Positions 63,780 to 64,000 of a DNA stretch of 64,000 nt are shown piece by piece. Each line of letters begins with the position of its first letter. The stretch's first letter is position 1. Origin of the DNA: Anopheles merus (lineage: Eukaryota; Arthropoda; Insecta; Diptera; Culicidae); assembly GCF_017562075.2 (NCBI RefSeq), contig NC_054084.1, positions 25,606,246 to 25,670,245 on the forward strand. The letters run 5' to 3'. The notes beneath the pieces are model-generated. The model had not been told where the DNA came from. It worked only from the letters and a program-made list of their open reading frames with translations, and did no database searches. A program made the position numbers and the translations under genes.

Positions 63780-63976
63780 GATTCCGTGACCGGAGCAAAT
63801 TGCAATTCCAAGATCGATTTCGATTCGGGAGCCGATTCTGATTCCGAAACTAATTCAGATGCCGGAATCGATTCTGAAGCCGACTTCAAAATAAGCTCTA
63901 GAGTCATCTCCTGAATCGATTCCGGAATTGGAATCAATTCCGGCATCAGAATCGGCTCCGGAATTGGTTCCGAACA
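63780..63976. repeat. Degenerate ATTCCGGAATC-type array at window end
   Basis: Loosely repeated GATTCCG/GATTCTG units of about 12-18 bp, less regular than the array at 63.1-63.3 kb. It is followed by CCACCACTA at 63,982-63,990, close to the CATCACTA terminus of the hAT-like elements. The outer end may belong to one larger element starting at 63,003. Confidence 0.6.
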
Positions 63977-64000
63977 TGGGTCCACCACTAGTAATAGGTA

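Noticed and set aside
1..64000. Search for CRISPR arrays, operons, ribosome binding sites and ordinary tRNA or rRNA genes
   Set aside because: The DNA is clearly from an insect nucleus. I saw no direct-repeat/spacer array, and the only tRNA-like signals belong to SINEs.

Overview
The window looks like nuclear DNA of a mosquito, most likely Anopheles. The support is two insect-type (7tm_6) odorant receptor genes with tiny introns, a Ty3/gypsy retrotransposon of the 412/mdg1 type, tRNA-derived SINEs of about 200 bp, hAT-type short elements and many (CA)n microsatellites in gene-poor DNA. The species assignment is inference; no marker gene is present. Most of the 64 kb is intergenic or intronic, and the long chance reading frames in it carry no family signature that I recognise.

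Layout. 1-9 kb: non-coding DNA with a short inverted-repeat element near 164-557. 9.01-9.63 kb: a 622-bp hAT-like non-autonomous element with an exact 8-bp target duplication, filled with a GGAGTC-type tandem array. 13.85-14.8 kb: three tRNA-derived SINE copies, one with a perfect 13-bp target duplication. 14.8-41.2 kb: long gene-free stretch with microsatellites. 41.25-45.95 kb: a 2.3-kb direct tandem duplication, each copy holding one four-exon odorant receptor gene on the minus strand. 46-53.3 kb: gene-poor, with one open frame of unknown status at 48,964-49,560. 53,356-58,153: a complete LTR retrotransposon on the minus strand with two 805-bp LTRs that I find identical by eye, a 4-bp target duplication, primer binding site, polypurine tract and a 603-codon gag-like frame, but no pol. 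58.2-63 kb: gene-free. 63.0 kb to the end: one or two further elements with the same TAGTGATG terminus and GGAATC/CCGGAAT arrays.

The two receptor genes should work as odorant-tuning subunits that pair with Orco in sensory neurons. Their divergence is uneven: the last two exons and the intron before them are almost unchanged while the first membrane segments differ, which suggests gene conversion plus functional divergence. The most unusual item is the young gag-only retroelement. It also has a small upstream frame predicted to make an N-myristoylated, single-pass membrane peptide, and it must rely on reverse transcriptase and integrase from elsewhere in the genome.
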